From Candidatus Phyllobacterium onerii (GTDB lineage Bacteria; Pseudomonadota; Alphaproteobacteria; Rhizobiales; Rhizobiaceae), in contig NZ_JAQMHX010000001.1 of NCBI RefSeq assembly GCF_028331445.1, forward strand, positions 62,001-126,000: a DNA stretch of 64,000 nucleotides. The letters run 5' to 3'. Below, in pieces: positions 51,307 to 60,835 of this stretch. The stretch's first letter is position 1, and every line of letters begins with the position of its first letter. The notes beneath the pieces were generated by a model. That model saw only the letters and a list, made by a program, of their open reading frames with translations, did no database searches and had not been told where the DNA came from. The translations under genes and the position numbers were made by a program.

Positions 51307-52662
51307 ATGACAATCGAAACTCCCCTTCTGTCAGGATCAAAAATTGTTCGCCCGTTCGAGGTGACCAACAAGTTGATGCTGGCGATTACGATTCCGGTGA
51401 TGCTGGCATCGCTGACGACGCCATTGCTCGGACTGGTCGATACTGCGGTGATTGGCCAACTCGGTGATCCGCATCTGCTGGGCGGCCTTGCAATTGGCGC
51501 ACTGGTTTTCGACTTTCTGTTTTCGACAATGAATTTCCTTCGCGCGGGCACGACCGGGCTTGTAGCGCAGGCAATGGGAAGACACGACAATGTGGAACAG
51601 CAAGCAGTCTTTTGGCGCGCCATAGGTATCGCCGCCGTAGCTGGTGTACTCTTCATTGCGGCGACGCCACTAATCCTGCAAGCGACGATCAGTTTCATGA
51701 ATCCGGATAAGGCAGTCTCGGACGCCATGTCGACCTATGTCTCGATCCGCCTGCTGTCATCGCCCATGGCACTGGGCAATTTCGTGGTTCTGGGTCTGTT
51801 GCTCGGCCAAGGGAAGGCAATGCAAGGGCTGTATCTTCAGTTCCTGCTCAATGGTGTCAACGTTCTGATGACAATCTGGTTCGGTCTCGTCATGGGTTGG
51901 GGCGTTGCCGGTATTGCTTGGGGGACCTTGCTCGGTGAAACTGTTGCGCTCGTGGTTGGCCTACTCATAATCTACCGACAATTCCGCGCGATACCGAATC
52001 CGTCGCGAGCGCGGGTGTTGGATCCGCACGAGATTCGCCGCATGTTTACTGTCAACCGCGATATCATGCTGAGGTCGTTCTTCCTGTTGATCGCCTATGC
52101 CTATTTCACCCGCGCTGGAACGGAAGCAGGTGCGGTGATGTTGGCAACGAATGCGGTTTTGATGAACTTCCTGCTGATTTCCGGCTATTTGATTGATGGA
52201 GTAACCACTGCCGCAGAACAGATTTCCGGCCGCGCAGTCGGCGCACATTACCGCCCGGCATTCGACCGCGGCATAAAGTTGTCGTTTCTGTGGGGCTTGT
52301 TGTTGGCGACAGCGATGGCTGTATTTTTTCTGATCTTTGGTGATGCGATTGTTGCGTTCCTGATCAAATCGGACGAGGTGCAGGAAATGGCGTCGCTTTA
52401 TTTGCCGTGGGCCGCCTTGGCGCCGGTTGTCGGTCTGCTGGCTTTCCATATGGACGGGGTCTTTATTGGCGCGACATGGTCGCGCGACATGCGTAACATG
52501 ATGATCCTGTCGCTGATCGGCTATTTCGCTGCCTACTTCATCCTGCCGAAATTCTTCGGTAATCATGGCCTATGGCTAGCGCTGCACCTTTTTCTTGGTT
52601 TGCGCGGCATTTCCTTGTTGTCGATTTTGCCGAGCCGGGCACGAATGCAGTTTTCCAACTAG
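51307..52662 (+). CDS. MATE-family efflux transporter
   Basis: A 451-residue, 12-helix MATE transporter. MLASLTTPLLGLVDTAVIGQ at the N-terminus (family motif with VDTA-IG), FLFSTMNFLRAGTTGLVAQA and DGVTTAAEQISGRAVGAHYR are of the DinF-type MATE branch. It is an inner-membrane exporter of drugs or metabolites driven by protons or sodium. The stop TAG overlaps the pyrD stop on the other strand through a CTAG palindrome (52659-52662). It is separated by 87 bases from the CAP gene. Confidence 0.92.
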   Translation: MTIETPLLSGSKIVRPFEVTNKLMLAITIPVMLASLTTPLLGLVDTAVIGQLGDPHLLGGLAIGALVFDFLFSTMNFLRAGTTGLVAQAMGRHDNVEQQAVFWRAIGIAAVAGVLFIAATPLILQATISFMNPDKAVSDAMSTYVSIRLLSSPMALGNFVVLGLLLGQGKAMQGLYLQFLLNGVNVLMTIWFGLVMGWGVAGIAWGTLLGETVALVVGLLIIYRQFRAIPNPSRARVLDPHEIRRMFTVNRDIMLRSFFLLIAYAYFTRAGTEAGAVMLATNAVLMNFLLISGYLIDGVTTAAEQISGRAVGAHYRPAFDRGIKLSFLWGLLLATAMAVFFLIFGDAIVAFLIKSDEVQEMASLYLPWAALAPVVGLLAFHMDGVFIGATWSRDMRNMMILSLIGYFAAYFILPKFFGNHGLWLALHLFLGLRGISLLSILPSRARMQFSN

Positions 52663-53747
52663 GCGGGGATAGCTTTCGTGGCCCAATCGTCAACGTCGCA
52701 ATCCCGTAGCGCGGCTACAGTACTGATGCCCTCGCGCTTCAGGGTTGCTGACATGCCCTTGACGATCTCGCTTGCGAGGCCGGGACCACTAAAGATCATG
52801 CTAGTGTAAAGCTGGACGAGATCAGCTCCGGCCCGAATTTTAGCAATGGCTGTCGCCGCGCTGTCAATGCCACCAACACCGATTATCGCCAGATCGGTAC
52901 CCACGCGCTGGCGCATCTTGGCGAGTACAATCGTCGATCGTTCGAACAGTGGCGCTCCGGAGAGGCCGCCTGCCTCACCCGTGCTCTTGCCGCTTTTCAG
53001 ACCCGCGCGAGACAGCGTGGTGTTGGAAATTATGAGCCCGTCCAGCGAATGCGAACCGATCTCGGCAGCAATATCGTCGAGGCTGGCTTCGGTCAGATCG
53101 GGTGCGACCTTGAGAAAAACAGGGCGCCTGACGCCCGGTTGTGCGTCCCGTGTGTCGAGTACCTTTTCGAGTAATTCTCTGAGGCTTTCTCGCGCCTGCA
53201 AATCGCGCAAACCTGGCGTGTTTGGAGAGGAAATATTGACCGTAAAATAACTCGCGAGAGAATGGAATTTCCTTATACCTGCCACATAGTCCGCGACGCG
53301 GTCAGTTGAGTCCTTGTTTGAGCCGATGTTTATCCCGACGATGCCTGCATGCGAACGCCGCTCGGTCAGGCGTCGAAATGCTGGGTCGTGACCTTCATTG
53401 TTGAAGCCAAGCCGGTTGATTACCGCATTGTCTTCCACAAGGCGAAAGATGCGCGGCTTCGGATTGCCAGATTGCGCCCGCGGTGTGAGCGTTCCGACTT
53501 CGGCAAAGCCGAAGCCGAGCCGCAGCAATGCATCGGGTACTTCGGCATTTTTGTCATAGCCAGCCGCCATGCCGAGTGGATTAGGAAAACTGAGGCCAGC
53601 AATAGCGACCCGCATAGCCGGATCGTTGTTGGGTAAACATGCTGGCACAAGACCCGTCTTCAATGCTTTGATCGAGAGACCGTGCGCATCTTCCGGGTCG
53701 AGCCTAAACAGCATTTTGCGGCTAATCGATCCGAACAACCTACTCAT
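52659..53747 (-). CDS. pyrD: Dihydroorotate dehydrogenase, class 2 (quinone)
   Basis: A 362-residue class 2 enzyme. An N-terminal helical membrane-contact part (LFGSISRKMLFRLDPEDAHG) is followed by the FMN barrel: NPLGMAAGYDKNAEVPDALL, GFGFAEVGTLTPRAQSGNPK, YFTVNISSPNTPGLRDLQAR with the catalytic Ser and VFLKVAPDLTEASLDDIAAE. IIGVGGIDSAATAIAKIRAG and QLYTSMIFSGPGLASEIVKG bind FMN phosphate. It oxidises dihydroorotate in pyrimidine synthesis at the membrane. Its start overlaps the stop of the DUF952 gene by 4 bases. Confidence 0.96.
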   Translation of the reverse strand: MSRLFGSISRKMLFRLDPEDAHGLSIKALKTGLVPACLPNNDPAMRVAIAGLSFPNPLGMAAGYDKNAEVPDALLRLGFGFAEVGTLTPRAQSGNPKPRIFRLVEDNAVINRLGFNNEGHDPAFRRLTERRSHAGIVGINIGSNKDSTDRVADYVAGIRKFHSLASYFTVNISSPNTPGLRDLQARESLRELLEKVLDTRDAQPGVRRPVFLKVAPDLTEASLDDIAAEIGSHSLDGLIISNTTLSRAGLKSGKSTGEAGGLSGAPLFERSTIVLAKMRQRVGTDLAIIGVGGIDSAATAIAKIRAGADLVQLYTSMIFSGPGLASEIVKGMSATLKREGISTVAALRDCDVDDWATKAIPA

Positions 53748-54091
53748 GCACTCAACTCCGGAAACCTGTGCTTGCCGTCGCTGCCCAACGGCAATGGCTT
53801 GATCCATGAAACAGAGTCGAGAGGCAGTGTGGCATAGAGGTGCGGGAAGAGATCGCCTCCGCGCGAAACCTCATATCTAAGCGCGGTGCCCAGTCTCTCC
53901 GCCTCGACTGCGATCAGCACAAGGTCATCCTGACCAGCGAAATGCTTGGCGGCCGTCTCGATTGCCTGGGCCGCCGTGGAAAAATGGATATAGCCATCCG
54001 CGTGGTCGATCGGCGCGCCATCGAATACGCCCCTCGCTTCTGCGGCTTTCCAAAGAGCACCCGGAGCAATCTTGTAAATCAGTTGAGTCAT
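53744..54091 (-). CDS. DUF952 family protein
   Basis: A 115-residue protein with the DUF952 pattern: LIYKIAPGALWKAAEARGVF, GYIHFSTAAQAIETAAKHFA (with FS following the conserved His), LVLIAVEAERLGTALRYEVS and FPHLYATLPLDSVSWIKPLP. The fold is related to RNA 2'-phosphotransferase or ADP-ribosyltransferase-like domains, but no activity is established. ATG 54091 is chosen over a longer frame to 54127. It is the first gene of a pair with pyrD, overlapping it as ATGA; this linkage is common in rhizobia. Confidence 0.88.
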   Translation of the reverse strand: MTQLIYKIAPGALWKAAEARGVFDGAPIDHADGYIHFSTAAQAIETAAKHFAGQDDLVLIAVEAERLGTALRYEVSRGGDLFPHLYATLPLDSVSWIKPLPLGSDGKHRFPELSA

Positions 54092-54226
54092 AAGCGTCTT
54101 TACTAGACACAAAACGCCGATGCGCAAAGGGCAGACTGAACGCCCGTAACAGAAATATCGCCTTACTCCAGATTTTCGGCGTATTATTTCGTCAGGTTCT
54201 GAGACGTAAATGTTGGAGGTTCATCC

Positions 54227-54658
54227 ATGTTAGGAACACGAACTTTACTCATCGCGCTAGCTGGTTTCCTATGGTCGTTCGCCGCCACGGCACAAGAAGC
54301 GACGACTTATACGCTTCAGAGAACCGATGACGGCTATGTCCGCATGAACAACAAGACTGGCGAAATGTCGATCTGTCAGGAGAAGTCGGATCAGCTTATC
54401 TGCAAGTTGGCGGCTGAAGAGCGGGCGGCGTATGAAGATGATATTGCCGACCTCAAGACGAGAGTCGCAAAACTTGAGGACACGGTTGCAGGCATGGGCA
54501 AGCTGCCGCCAGTTGTTCGAGATGCTCTTCCATCCGATGAAGATTTTGAAAAAGGACTGAGCTACATGGAGAGGTTCATGCGTCGCTTCATGGGGATTGC
54601 CAAGGAATTCGAGGACAAGAGCAAGCCTGCAAATCCGGAGTCACCGCAAAAAACCTGA
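54227..54658 (+). CDS. Periplasmic hypothetical protein with coiled coil
   Basis: A 143-residue protein with a signal peptide (LLIALAGFLWSFAATAQEAT, cleavage near AQ 22-23). A short beta segment follows with two Cys (RMNNKTGEMSICQEKSDQLI, then C), then a coiled coil (AAYEDDIADLKTRVAKLEDT, about 68-90) and a charged tail. GGAGG lies 8 bases before ATG 54227. It resembles small exported proteins common in Rhizobiales; function unknown. Confidence 0.78.
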   Translation: MLGTRTLLIALAGFLWSFAATAQEATTYTLQRTDDGYVRMNNKTGEMSICQEKSDQLICKLAAEERAAYEDDIADLKTRVAKLEDTVAGMGKLPPVVRDALPSDEDFEKGLSYMERFMRRFMGIAKEFEDKSKPANPESPQKT

Positions 54659-54774
54659 TCTCGGAGTGACAGGAGACTGGCAGGAGGCAAGGCTTCACAG
54701 AGTTGTTTGTTCTTGATTTGTTCGATAATTTAATAGACTTTAACCGCTTGAAATTCTTCTCTGGGAGCGGTGAG

Positions 54775-55218
54775 ATGATTGCAGTGCCAAGACTGATTGG
54801 AGAGGTATCGATACGGCTTTTTGTGCGCCATGGCGATCAGCAAAAGGCTCTGGATTTCTACGAAAGTGTTTTCGGAGCCCAAGTAGTCGGACGACCCTAT
54901 CTGCACAATGGCGAACTGATCGCTGCTGAATTGCGCATGGGTGCATCGGTGGTAATGATTGTTGGAGCCAATCCCAAACGCGATGCGGATGCTTCGCTTG
55001 GCGGTCCAAGATCTGTTCACGCCATCGGAGCAACGCCGGTCATGCTAGATATTCATGTGGATGATGTCGATCGCGTGATGCACCACGCGATCGAAGAGGG
55101 CGGCAATTTACGCAACGAAATCGAGACGCTGGATAGCGGCGATCGCGCCGGAGTGCTTACCGATCCGTTCGGGCATCTCTGGGTTGTCAAATCACGGCGT
55201 AAGCACATCGCTGCGTGA
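54775..55218 (+). CDS. VOC family protein (PhnB-like)
   Basis: A 147-residue glyoxalase-fold protein of the PhnB type: VSIRLFVRHGDQQKALDFYE, SVFGAQVVGRPYLHNGELIA, AELRMGASVVMIVGANPKRD, and the second half PVMLDIHVDDVDRVMHHAIE ending DRAGVLTDPFGHLWVVKSRR. These proteins bind small ligands; many lack enzymatic activity. ATG 54775 is preferred (GGGAGCGGTGAG upstream) over a longer frame from 54703. It is unlike the VOC gene at 34899 and is convergent with the iminopeptidase gene. Confidence 0.85.
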   Translation: MIAVPRLIGEVSIRLFVRHGDQQKALDFYESVFGAQVVGRPYLHNGELIAAELRMGASVVMIVGANPKRDADASLGGPRSVHAIGATPVMLDIHVDDVDRVMHHAIEEGGNLRNEIETLDSGDRAGVLTDPFGHLWVVKSRRKHIAA

Positions 55219-55259
55219 ATGCAACCGGCCGCCACACGAGCCGATTGCAGATAGGAAGC

Positions 55260-56210
55260 TCAAACAGCAAAACGTTTGGTCGCGGCGATTAATTCATGCA
55301 CGATGCCGGGCTCGCTCACCGCGTGGCCGGCATCTTCGACAATGCGCAGATCAGCTTCCGGCCAGACCTTCTTCAAATGCCAGGCATTGAGTAACGGCGT
55401 GCACATATCGTAGCGGCCGTGCACTATCACACCGGGGATTTCGCGGATCAAATGGGCATTGCGTAGGATATGGTCATCCGTGTCGAAGAAGCCCTTGTTT
55501 TGGAAGTAATGGCACTCAATGCGGGCGAAGGCGATGGCGAAATGGTCGTTTCCAAACGCTTCTTCGCGGGCGGGATCTGGCAACAATGACAAGGCCGAAC
55601 CTTCCCAGCGTGCCCACAATTTTGCAGCAGCCAGCTGGATTGCAGGGTCCGGGTCGGTCAAACGCTTGTAGTAGGCCGCAATCATATCGCCGCGTTCTTC
55701 TTCAGGGATATGCTCTTGATATGCCTCAAAACGATCTGGATAAATGATGCTTGCACCGTTCGAATAGAACCACTCAATCTCGAAACGCCGGATCATGAAA
55801 ATACCACGCAGAATCAGTGCGCGCACGCGATCGGGATAAGTTTGCGCATAAGCGAGTCCAAGAGTGGAACCCCAAGATCCGCCAAAAACCTGCCACTTGT
55901 CGACACCGAGATGTTCGCGAATGCGCTCCATATCGGAGACCAGATCCCAAGTCGTATTCTCATCCAGTTCTGCATGCGGCGTCGATTTCCCGCAACCGCG
56001 TTGATCGAAAAGTATGATCCGATAACGTTCAGGATCATGCAGGCGTCGCATCGTCGGATTGATCCCACCCCCGGGGCCACCGTGAACCATAATCACCGGT
56101 TTTCCATCAGGATTGCCGCATTCTTCAATGTGAATGGTATGCAATTCCGATACTTGAAGCATCTGTTCCAGATATGGTTGGTTCTCAGGGTAAAGAGTAT
56201 TTGTAATCAT
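55260..56210 (-). CDS. pip: Proline iminopeptidase
   Basis: A 316-residue alpha/beta hydrolase of peptidase family S33. VHGGPGGGINPTMRRLHDPE forms the oxyanion hole, FDQRGCGKSTPHAE follows, and FGGSWGSTLGLAYAQTYPDR holds the nucleophile Ser112. GRYDMCTPLLNAWHLKKVWP has the Asp and DAGHAVSEPG the catalytic His. It removes N-terminal proline from peptides in the cytoplasm. Length is normal. AT-rich DNA of 226 bases separates it from the divergent response-regulator gene. Confidence 0.95.
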   Translation of the reverse strand: MITNTLYPENQPYLEQMLQVSELHTIHIEECGNPDGKPVIMVHGGPGGGINPTMRRLHDPERYRIILFDQRGCGKSTPHAELDENTTWDLVSDMERIREHLGVDKWQVFGGSWGSTLGLAYAQTYPDRVRALILRGIFMIRRFEIEWFYSNGASIIYPDRFEAYQEHIPEEERGDMIAAYYKRLTDPDPAIQLAAAKLWARWEGSALSLLPDPAREEAFGNDHFAIAFARIECHYFQNKGFFDTDDHILRNAHLIREIPGVIVHGRYDMCTPLLNAWHLKKVWPEADLRIVEDAGHAVSEPGIVHELIAATKRFAV

Positions 56211-56436
56211 TCATCCCGCCTTCAAGAATAATCCCCACAACGAATAATCGCTCGGGAATGAGGTTTTGCCAAGGCATTTGAATAGACTAGCTTAATCGCC
56301 ATGCAAGCTTTCTCCATTCAAAACTTTGACGCGCGCTAAAATGCTCTTGATATATCAGTCGATTTGGCTTTAGTCATTAGCATTACGGCTTTTGGATTAG
56401 AACTTTGATTTTTTTAACGTTAAGGACTTTTGAATA

Positions 56437-57108
56437 ATGAAATATACATTTGTCATCGTCGACGATCATCCTCTATTCCGTGGCGCCCTAAAGCTCGCGT
56501 TAACGTCAAAAACTAATGATGTCGAGATCGTTGAAATAGGCGATTTGGAAAGCGCGAAAGCATACATCCAAAGATCTTCAGACATCGATCTCGTGCTTCT
56601 AGATCTATCGTTGAACGGCATTGGTGGACTAACTGGCCTTATCAGCTTGCGCGTGCTGCAACCAATGGTTCCGGTGGCAATTGTTTCTGCTACCGACGAC
56701 GCGGTCACAATTCGTGCTGCTCTGGCACTCGGCGCTGCAGGCTTCATTTCCAAATCGTCCAGCCCCGAAACCATCAACGAAGCTGTAAAAACTATACTTG
56801 AGGGACAAATCTGGTCGCCGTTGGTGGGCGACGAAGTTGGGGAACTGGACCCAGAAATCGTTGAACTTATATTGTGCATGCGAAAGCTGACGCCGCAGCA
56901 AGGTCGGGTGCTCGCGATGATGGCCGATGGTATGTTGAACAAGCAGATTGCGCATGAACTTAACGTCTCGGAGGCGACTATCAAGGCGCATGTGTCCGCC
57001 GTGCTTTATAAACTCGGCGTCGAAAGTCGGACTCAGGCCGTTATCCGGTTGGCGCGCTTCAAAGAAGAGGTGCTTCCAGTTGAAGCGCCGACGACCGGAC
57101 TTCACTAA
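56437..57108 (+). CDS. LuxR/NarL-type response regulator (CrbR/ErdR-like)
   Basis: A 223-residue regulator. The receiver domain (1-120) has the acidic pair Asp9-Asp10, the phosphoacceptor Asp56 (VLLDLSLNGIGG) and SKSSSPETINEAVK with the conserved Lys. The C-terminal LuxR-type HTH is RKLTPQQGRVLAMMADGMLN through IAHELNVSEATIKAHVSAVL (about 148-200). It faces the SSS-type hybrid kinase gene convergently, 12 bases apart, a pairing known for CrbS-CrbR, which switches on acetyl-CoA synthetase for acetate use. No acs gene is in the window. A TTAACGTTAA palindrome lies at 56414-56423, just before the ribosome site. Confidence 0.9.
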   Translation: MKYTFVIVDDHPLFRGALKLALTSKTNDVEIVEIGDLESAKAYIQRSSDIDLVLLDLSLNGIGGLTGLISLRVLQPMVPVAIVSATDDAVTIRAALALGAAGFISKSSSPETINEAVKTILEGQIWSPLVGDEVGELDPEIVELILCMRKLTPQQGRVLAMMADGMLNKQIAHELNVSEATIKAHVSAVLYKLGVESRTQAVIRLARFKEEVLPVEAPTTGLH

Positions 57109-57120
57109 ATTTGCCGTGGA

Positions 57121-60100
57121 TTATTCCGCTGCAATTGCCTGACTGAAATGCGAGAGCAGTGCGCGCAGGATAGCAGGGCGCACGGGTTTATTGATAATCG
57201 AAATATCCTCTAGCAACGCGCGTTCCCGCACGTGATTCGAGCGATCAGCAGTGATCAATGCTGCCTTGAAATGCCGCTGCAAGTGCTTGCGGGTACTTTG
57301 AATGACGTCGAGTCCGTTTTCTTCGTCCAGATTATAATCCGCCAAAATAACGGCTGGGATTGCTACAGGGTTTTCGACGCAATAGGTTAGCAAAGTCTTT
57401 CCGCTTTTGAAGGGCAAGACCTGGCAGCCCCAAGTCGTCAGGAGTTCCTGCATGCCGGCAAGCGATCGCTCATTGTCGTCGATGCACAGGACTGTAAGCC
57501 CGGTCAGGACGCTAAAAGGTTTTACCGTCTGTGTTGCTTCGATCGTGGGTAGAACCGGCACGTTTGAGGCTACCATAGTAACTGAAAAAACCGATCCTTT
57601 GCCGACTCTCGATGTGACAATGATCGACAGGTCAAGGATCTTTGCGATGCGCTCGACAATGGAAAGCCCAAGACCGAGGCCATCGGATTCTTTCATCCCT
57701 TCCGGCAACCTCGAAAACTCGCGGAATATATGATCAAGCTTGCCGGGGGGAATACCAATACCAGTGTCGAGAATTTGCAACTCAATGGATTTGCCACGCC
57801 GTCGCACTCCAACCAAAATCTTTCCTGACCGGCAATATTTGATGGCGTTCGACACCAGGTTCTGAATGAGCCTCCTCAAAAGGTTGCGGTCCGTCGCAAT
57901 GACTACCGAACTGGCAACTATCCGCAGATCCAGGCCTTTTTCTCGCGCTGTGGCTGCAAAATCCCGCGCAATTTGTTGCAATAACGCATCGAGACGAAAA
58001 ACAGAAATGACGGGCTTTAGCGCACCCGTATCCAATCTTGAAATGTCGAGGAGTGCGCTGATGATGGACTCGACCGCTTCAAGCGACGAATCAACGTTGC
58101 TGGCGAGCTCCTTTTCGCGCGAATTTCCAAGCTGCTCCATCAAGGAAGAGGAGTAGAGGCGGGCAGCATTCAATGGTTGGAGAATGTCATGTCCAGCATC
58201 GGCAAGGAACCGCGTTTTACCGAGATTGGCTTCTTCGGCTCGTCGTTGAGCCTTTCCTAATTGTTGATTTGCCAGCGTAAGCTCTGCCGTACGATCGCGT
58301 ACACGCAACTCCAGTGACTCATTGGTCTGGCGCAACAGATTGTCGGCGTTAACTGCATTTGTCACATCGGTGAACGTTGTCACCAAGCCGCCATCTGGTA
58401 TCGAGTTGGAGCGGATTTCGATCGTCTGGCCGGTTCCTTTAAGCTTGATGCGCCACGGAGCTGAAATGTCGGTAAACTGTTCAGTGAAGGTCTTATTCGT
58501 AAAGTCCGCGAGATCGTCACGCTCATATAGATACGAGAGTATGCGGTTAAGGGGAGTGCCCATCCGTTGCAGCTCTTTTGGAAGGTCGAGGATGAGGCGG
58601 AACTGCGTATTCCAGCAACTGAGCCGATACAGTCGATCGAAGACACTGATGCCCTGATCCATCTGGTCTAGCGCAGTTTGTAAAAGGTGGCGGTTCTGCG
58701 CTAGCGCGTCAGTCGCGTGATCAAGCAAGATCTGAGCACGACGCTGGGCTGGGCCGGTGGGGCCCATAGCCAAGGAGAGGATCATACGCGCCGAAGGTGA
58801 GCCAACAATGCCCGATAGCAACTGCTCAGCGAAGTGTACAGTCTTGAAATCTGCTGCATCACCACCCTCGAGTGCGATATTTTCCTGCTTATGAAAGGAT
58901 TTGAAAGCGAGGTCGGTTTGTTCGTTGCCACTATATTTCGATATTGTCATTTTTAGCTGATCAACGGTCACACTCGGCTGGAGACTTCCGACAGCATTCA
59001 TCGACAAAGCGGCGTCCGCAATAAATATCGATGCCTGGATGCGTTCAAGTGGAGTGGCGCTTCTGGAAAGCGAGCCGGCGATAAAGAGCGTGATGTTGAC
59101 CGATAAGCTCCAGAACAGGGAGTTTATGTAGTTGCTGGCCTCTAAGCCGAACAGGGCGTGGGGTCGGAGGGCGGCTAGGCCGAACGGACCGTCTACGACA
59201 ATTGATGATCCGGTGTCGAGCATGGTTGGCAGCACCATTGTGTAGGCCCAGACGCTGAAGCCAGCGACCATCCCCCAAATCGCGCCCCTTGCAGTGCCTC
59301 GACGCCAGAATAGCCCGCCAAGTAGCGGTGGTAGAAGCTGCATCATGGCTATGGCCGAGATCAGTGCCATAACAGCGAAATCGACACGAACAGAGACAAC
59401 GAACTGATAGGCAAATGCTGCCACAAGAATTCCTATGAGAGCTGCTCGTCTCAAATTGGGGATAATCTTGGTGAAATCCTTTGCAATCTCAGGCGAGTTG
59501 ATATTTGCCCGCCTAAGTAGTACCGGCAGGATAAGATCATTTGAAATCATGACCGAGAGTAAAATCGAAGGGGCGACTATCATAGTGGTTGCGGCGGGTA
59601 TGCCCCCAACAAAAGCTATAATGGCTAGCCAATACTGTCCTGCGGCCAGAGGCAGCGAAAGAAAGTAAAAATCTGCGGATACTTGTGCTGGAAGGACCAT
59701 CGATCCGATTGCGGAAATAGGTAATACGAATATGCCGATAACCAACAGGAGTAGTGGAACAAACCACCGAGCCATGGTGAGTTCGGAAGCGCCTCGGTTC
59801 TGGACGATCGTCAAGTAGAATTGGTTGGGCAGCAACAAGACGGATGACGCGCCGATCAATATCAGGCCGATGAAATTGCCGGCTGACATATGTTGCTGGA
59901 GCGCAGGTATAGCGGGTTGATTCGCTATAAGTTGGGTAAAAATTTCAGTCGGTGAACCAAATAGAAATGTAACTACGGCGATTCCGACCAGCACGAAGCT
60001 GGCGGATTTGATGACGGTATCAACAGCTAAGGCGTGGATGAGCCCCTCATATCTTTCTTTGAAATGCGGCGAGCGCGCGCAGTAAAAGACTGTGAATAGA

Positions 60101-60612
60101 CCGACACCGATCTCTACTGCGACAATAAACAGATGCAGCTTATGCTCATCGAGAACGTCATTGGGATCAAAAACGCCGCTCAAAACGTCAATCAAGTAAT
60201 GGATCGCTGTCATTTGCAGCGAAATATAAGGGATGAGGCCGATGGTGGTAATGACAGTCACCAGTGCAGCGACGGTAAAACTTTTGCCGTATCGCGCGCC
60301 GATGAAGTCCGATATCGATTTGATACCTTCTGATTTTGCTAACTGGACGATCTTGCGCAGGAGCGGAAAGCCCAGGGTGAAAACAAGAACGATGCCAACA
60401 TAAAGACCGGCAAACTCGATGCCGTGCTTCGCGGCATAACTGGTGGATCCGTAGTACATCCAGGAGCTGCCGCTCGCAGCCAGACTCAAGGAATAAAGGA
60501 GTGGGCGCGACGTGTTGCTCTTCGCTTCAGTCTGTTGATCAGCCGACTTGATCACCCAATACTGTATTGAAAAGTAAACTATTACGACCAGTGATGCAGC
60601 CAAGGCCATCAT
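57121..60612 (-). CDS. SSS-transporter hybrid sensor histidine kinase (CrbS/CbrA-like)
   Basis: A 1163-residue protein. The first 480 residues are a sodium:solute symporter domain with about 13 helices (LLYSLSLAASGSSWMYYGST, IKSISDFIGARYGKSFTVAA, YISLQMTAIHYLIDVLSGVF). A linker, a PAS-like domain (about 645-740, DQMDQGISVFDRLYRLSCWN), a short coiled coil (LELRVRDRTAELTLANQQL), the kinase core (FLADAGHDILQPLNAARLYS, His near 807; DGLGLGLSIVERIAKIL) and a receiver domain (VILADYNLDEENGLDVI, Asp near 1089) follow. This is the CbrA/CrbS/MxtR layout, linked to carbon-source sensing. ATG 60612 (GGAAGG upstream) is my choice; TTG 60657 is the longer option. Partnership with the adjacent regulator is inferred. 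Confidence 0.9.
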   Translation of the reverse strand: MMALAASLVVIVYFSIQYWVIKSADQQTEAKSNTSRPLLYSLSLAASGSSWMYYGSTSYAAKHGIEFAGLYVGIVLVFTLGFPLLRKIVQLAKSEGIKSISDFIGARYGKSFTVAALVTVITTIGLIPYISLQMTAIHYLIDVLSGVFDPNDVLDEHKLHLFIVAVEIGVGLFTVFYCARSPHFKERYEGLIHALAVDTVIKSASFVLVGIAVVTFLFGSPTEIFTQLIANQPAIPALQQHMSAGNFIGLILIGASSVLLLPNQFYLTIVQNRGASELTMARWFVPLLLLVIGIFVLPISAIGSMVLPAQVSADFYFLSLPLAAGQYWLAIIAFVGGIPAATTMIVAPSILLSVMISNDLILPVLLRRANINSPEIAKDFTKIIPNLRRAALIGILVAAFAYQFVVSVRVDFAVMALISAIAMMQLLPPLLGGLFWRRGTARGAIWGMVAGFSVWAYTMVLPTMLDTGSSIVVDGPFGLAALRPHALFGLEASNYINSLFWSLSVNITLFIAGSLSRSATPLERIQASIFIADAALSMNAVGSLQPSVTVDQLKMTISKYSGNEQTDLAFKSFHKQENIALEGGDAADFKTVHFAEQLLSGIVGSPSARMILSLAMGPTGPAQRRAQILLDHATDALAQNRHLLQTALDQMDQGISVFDRLYRLSCWNTQFRLILDLPKELQRMGTPLNRILSYLYERDDLADFTNKTFTEQFTDISAPWRIKLKGTGQTIEIRSNSIPDGGLVTTFTDVTNAVNADNLLRQTNESLELRVRDRTAELTLANQQLGKAQRRAEEANLGKTRFLADAGHDILQPLNAARLYSSSLMEQLGNSREKELASNVDSSLEAVESIISALLDISRLDTGALKPVISVFRLDALLQQIARDFAATAREKGLDLRIVASSVVIATDRNLLRRLIQNLVSNAIKYCRSGKILVGVRRRGKSIELQILDTGIGIPPGKLDHIFREFSRLPEGMKESDGLGLGLSIVERIAKILDLSIIVTSRVGKGSVFSVTMVASNVPVLPTIEATQTVKPFSVLTGLTVLCIDDNERSLAGMQELLTTWGCQVLPFKSGKTLLTYCVENPVAIPAVILADYNLDEENGLDVIQSTRKHLQRHFKAALITADRSNHVRERALLEDISIINKPVRPAILRALLSHFSQAIAAE

Positions 60613-60835
60613 GGGCCAAAACCTTCCGTCATCTTCCGTTAGCCGCTTCCCATCCAAATGAACTTTAGGTCAGCCGGAACTAGCATAATGTGCTGAGGCG
60701 ACCCCTAATACTGTTAGAAAGAGCAAACACTCTCTTAATATTCTAAAAACTTCTGTTACTGTCTCTTCGTGCATCACAGCATCGCTAGGGACAGTTTCGC
60801 CTGCAATAACACACAATACTGGAGAGTGGCATATC

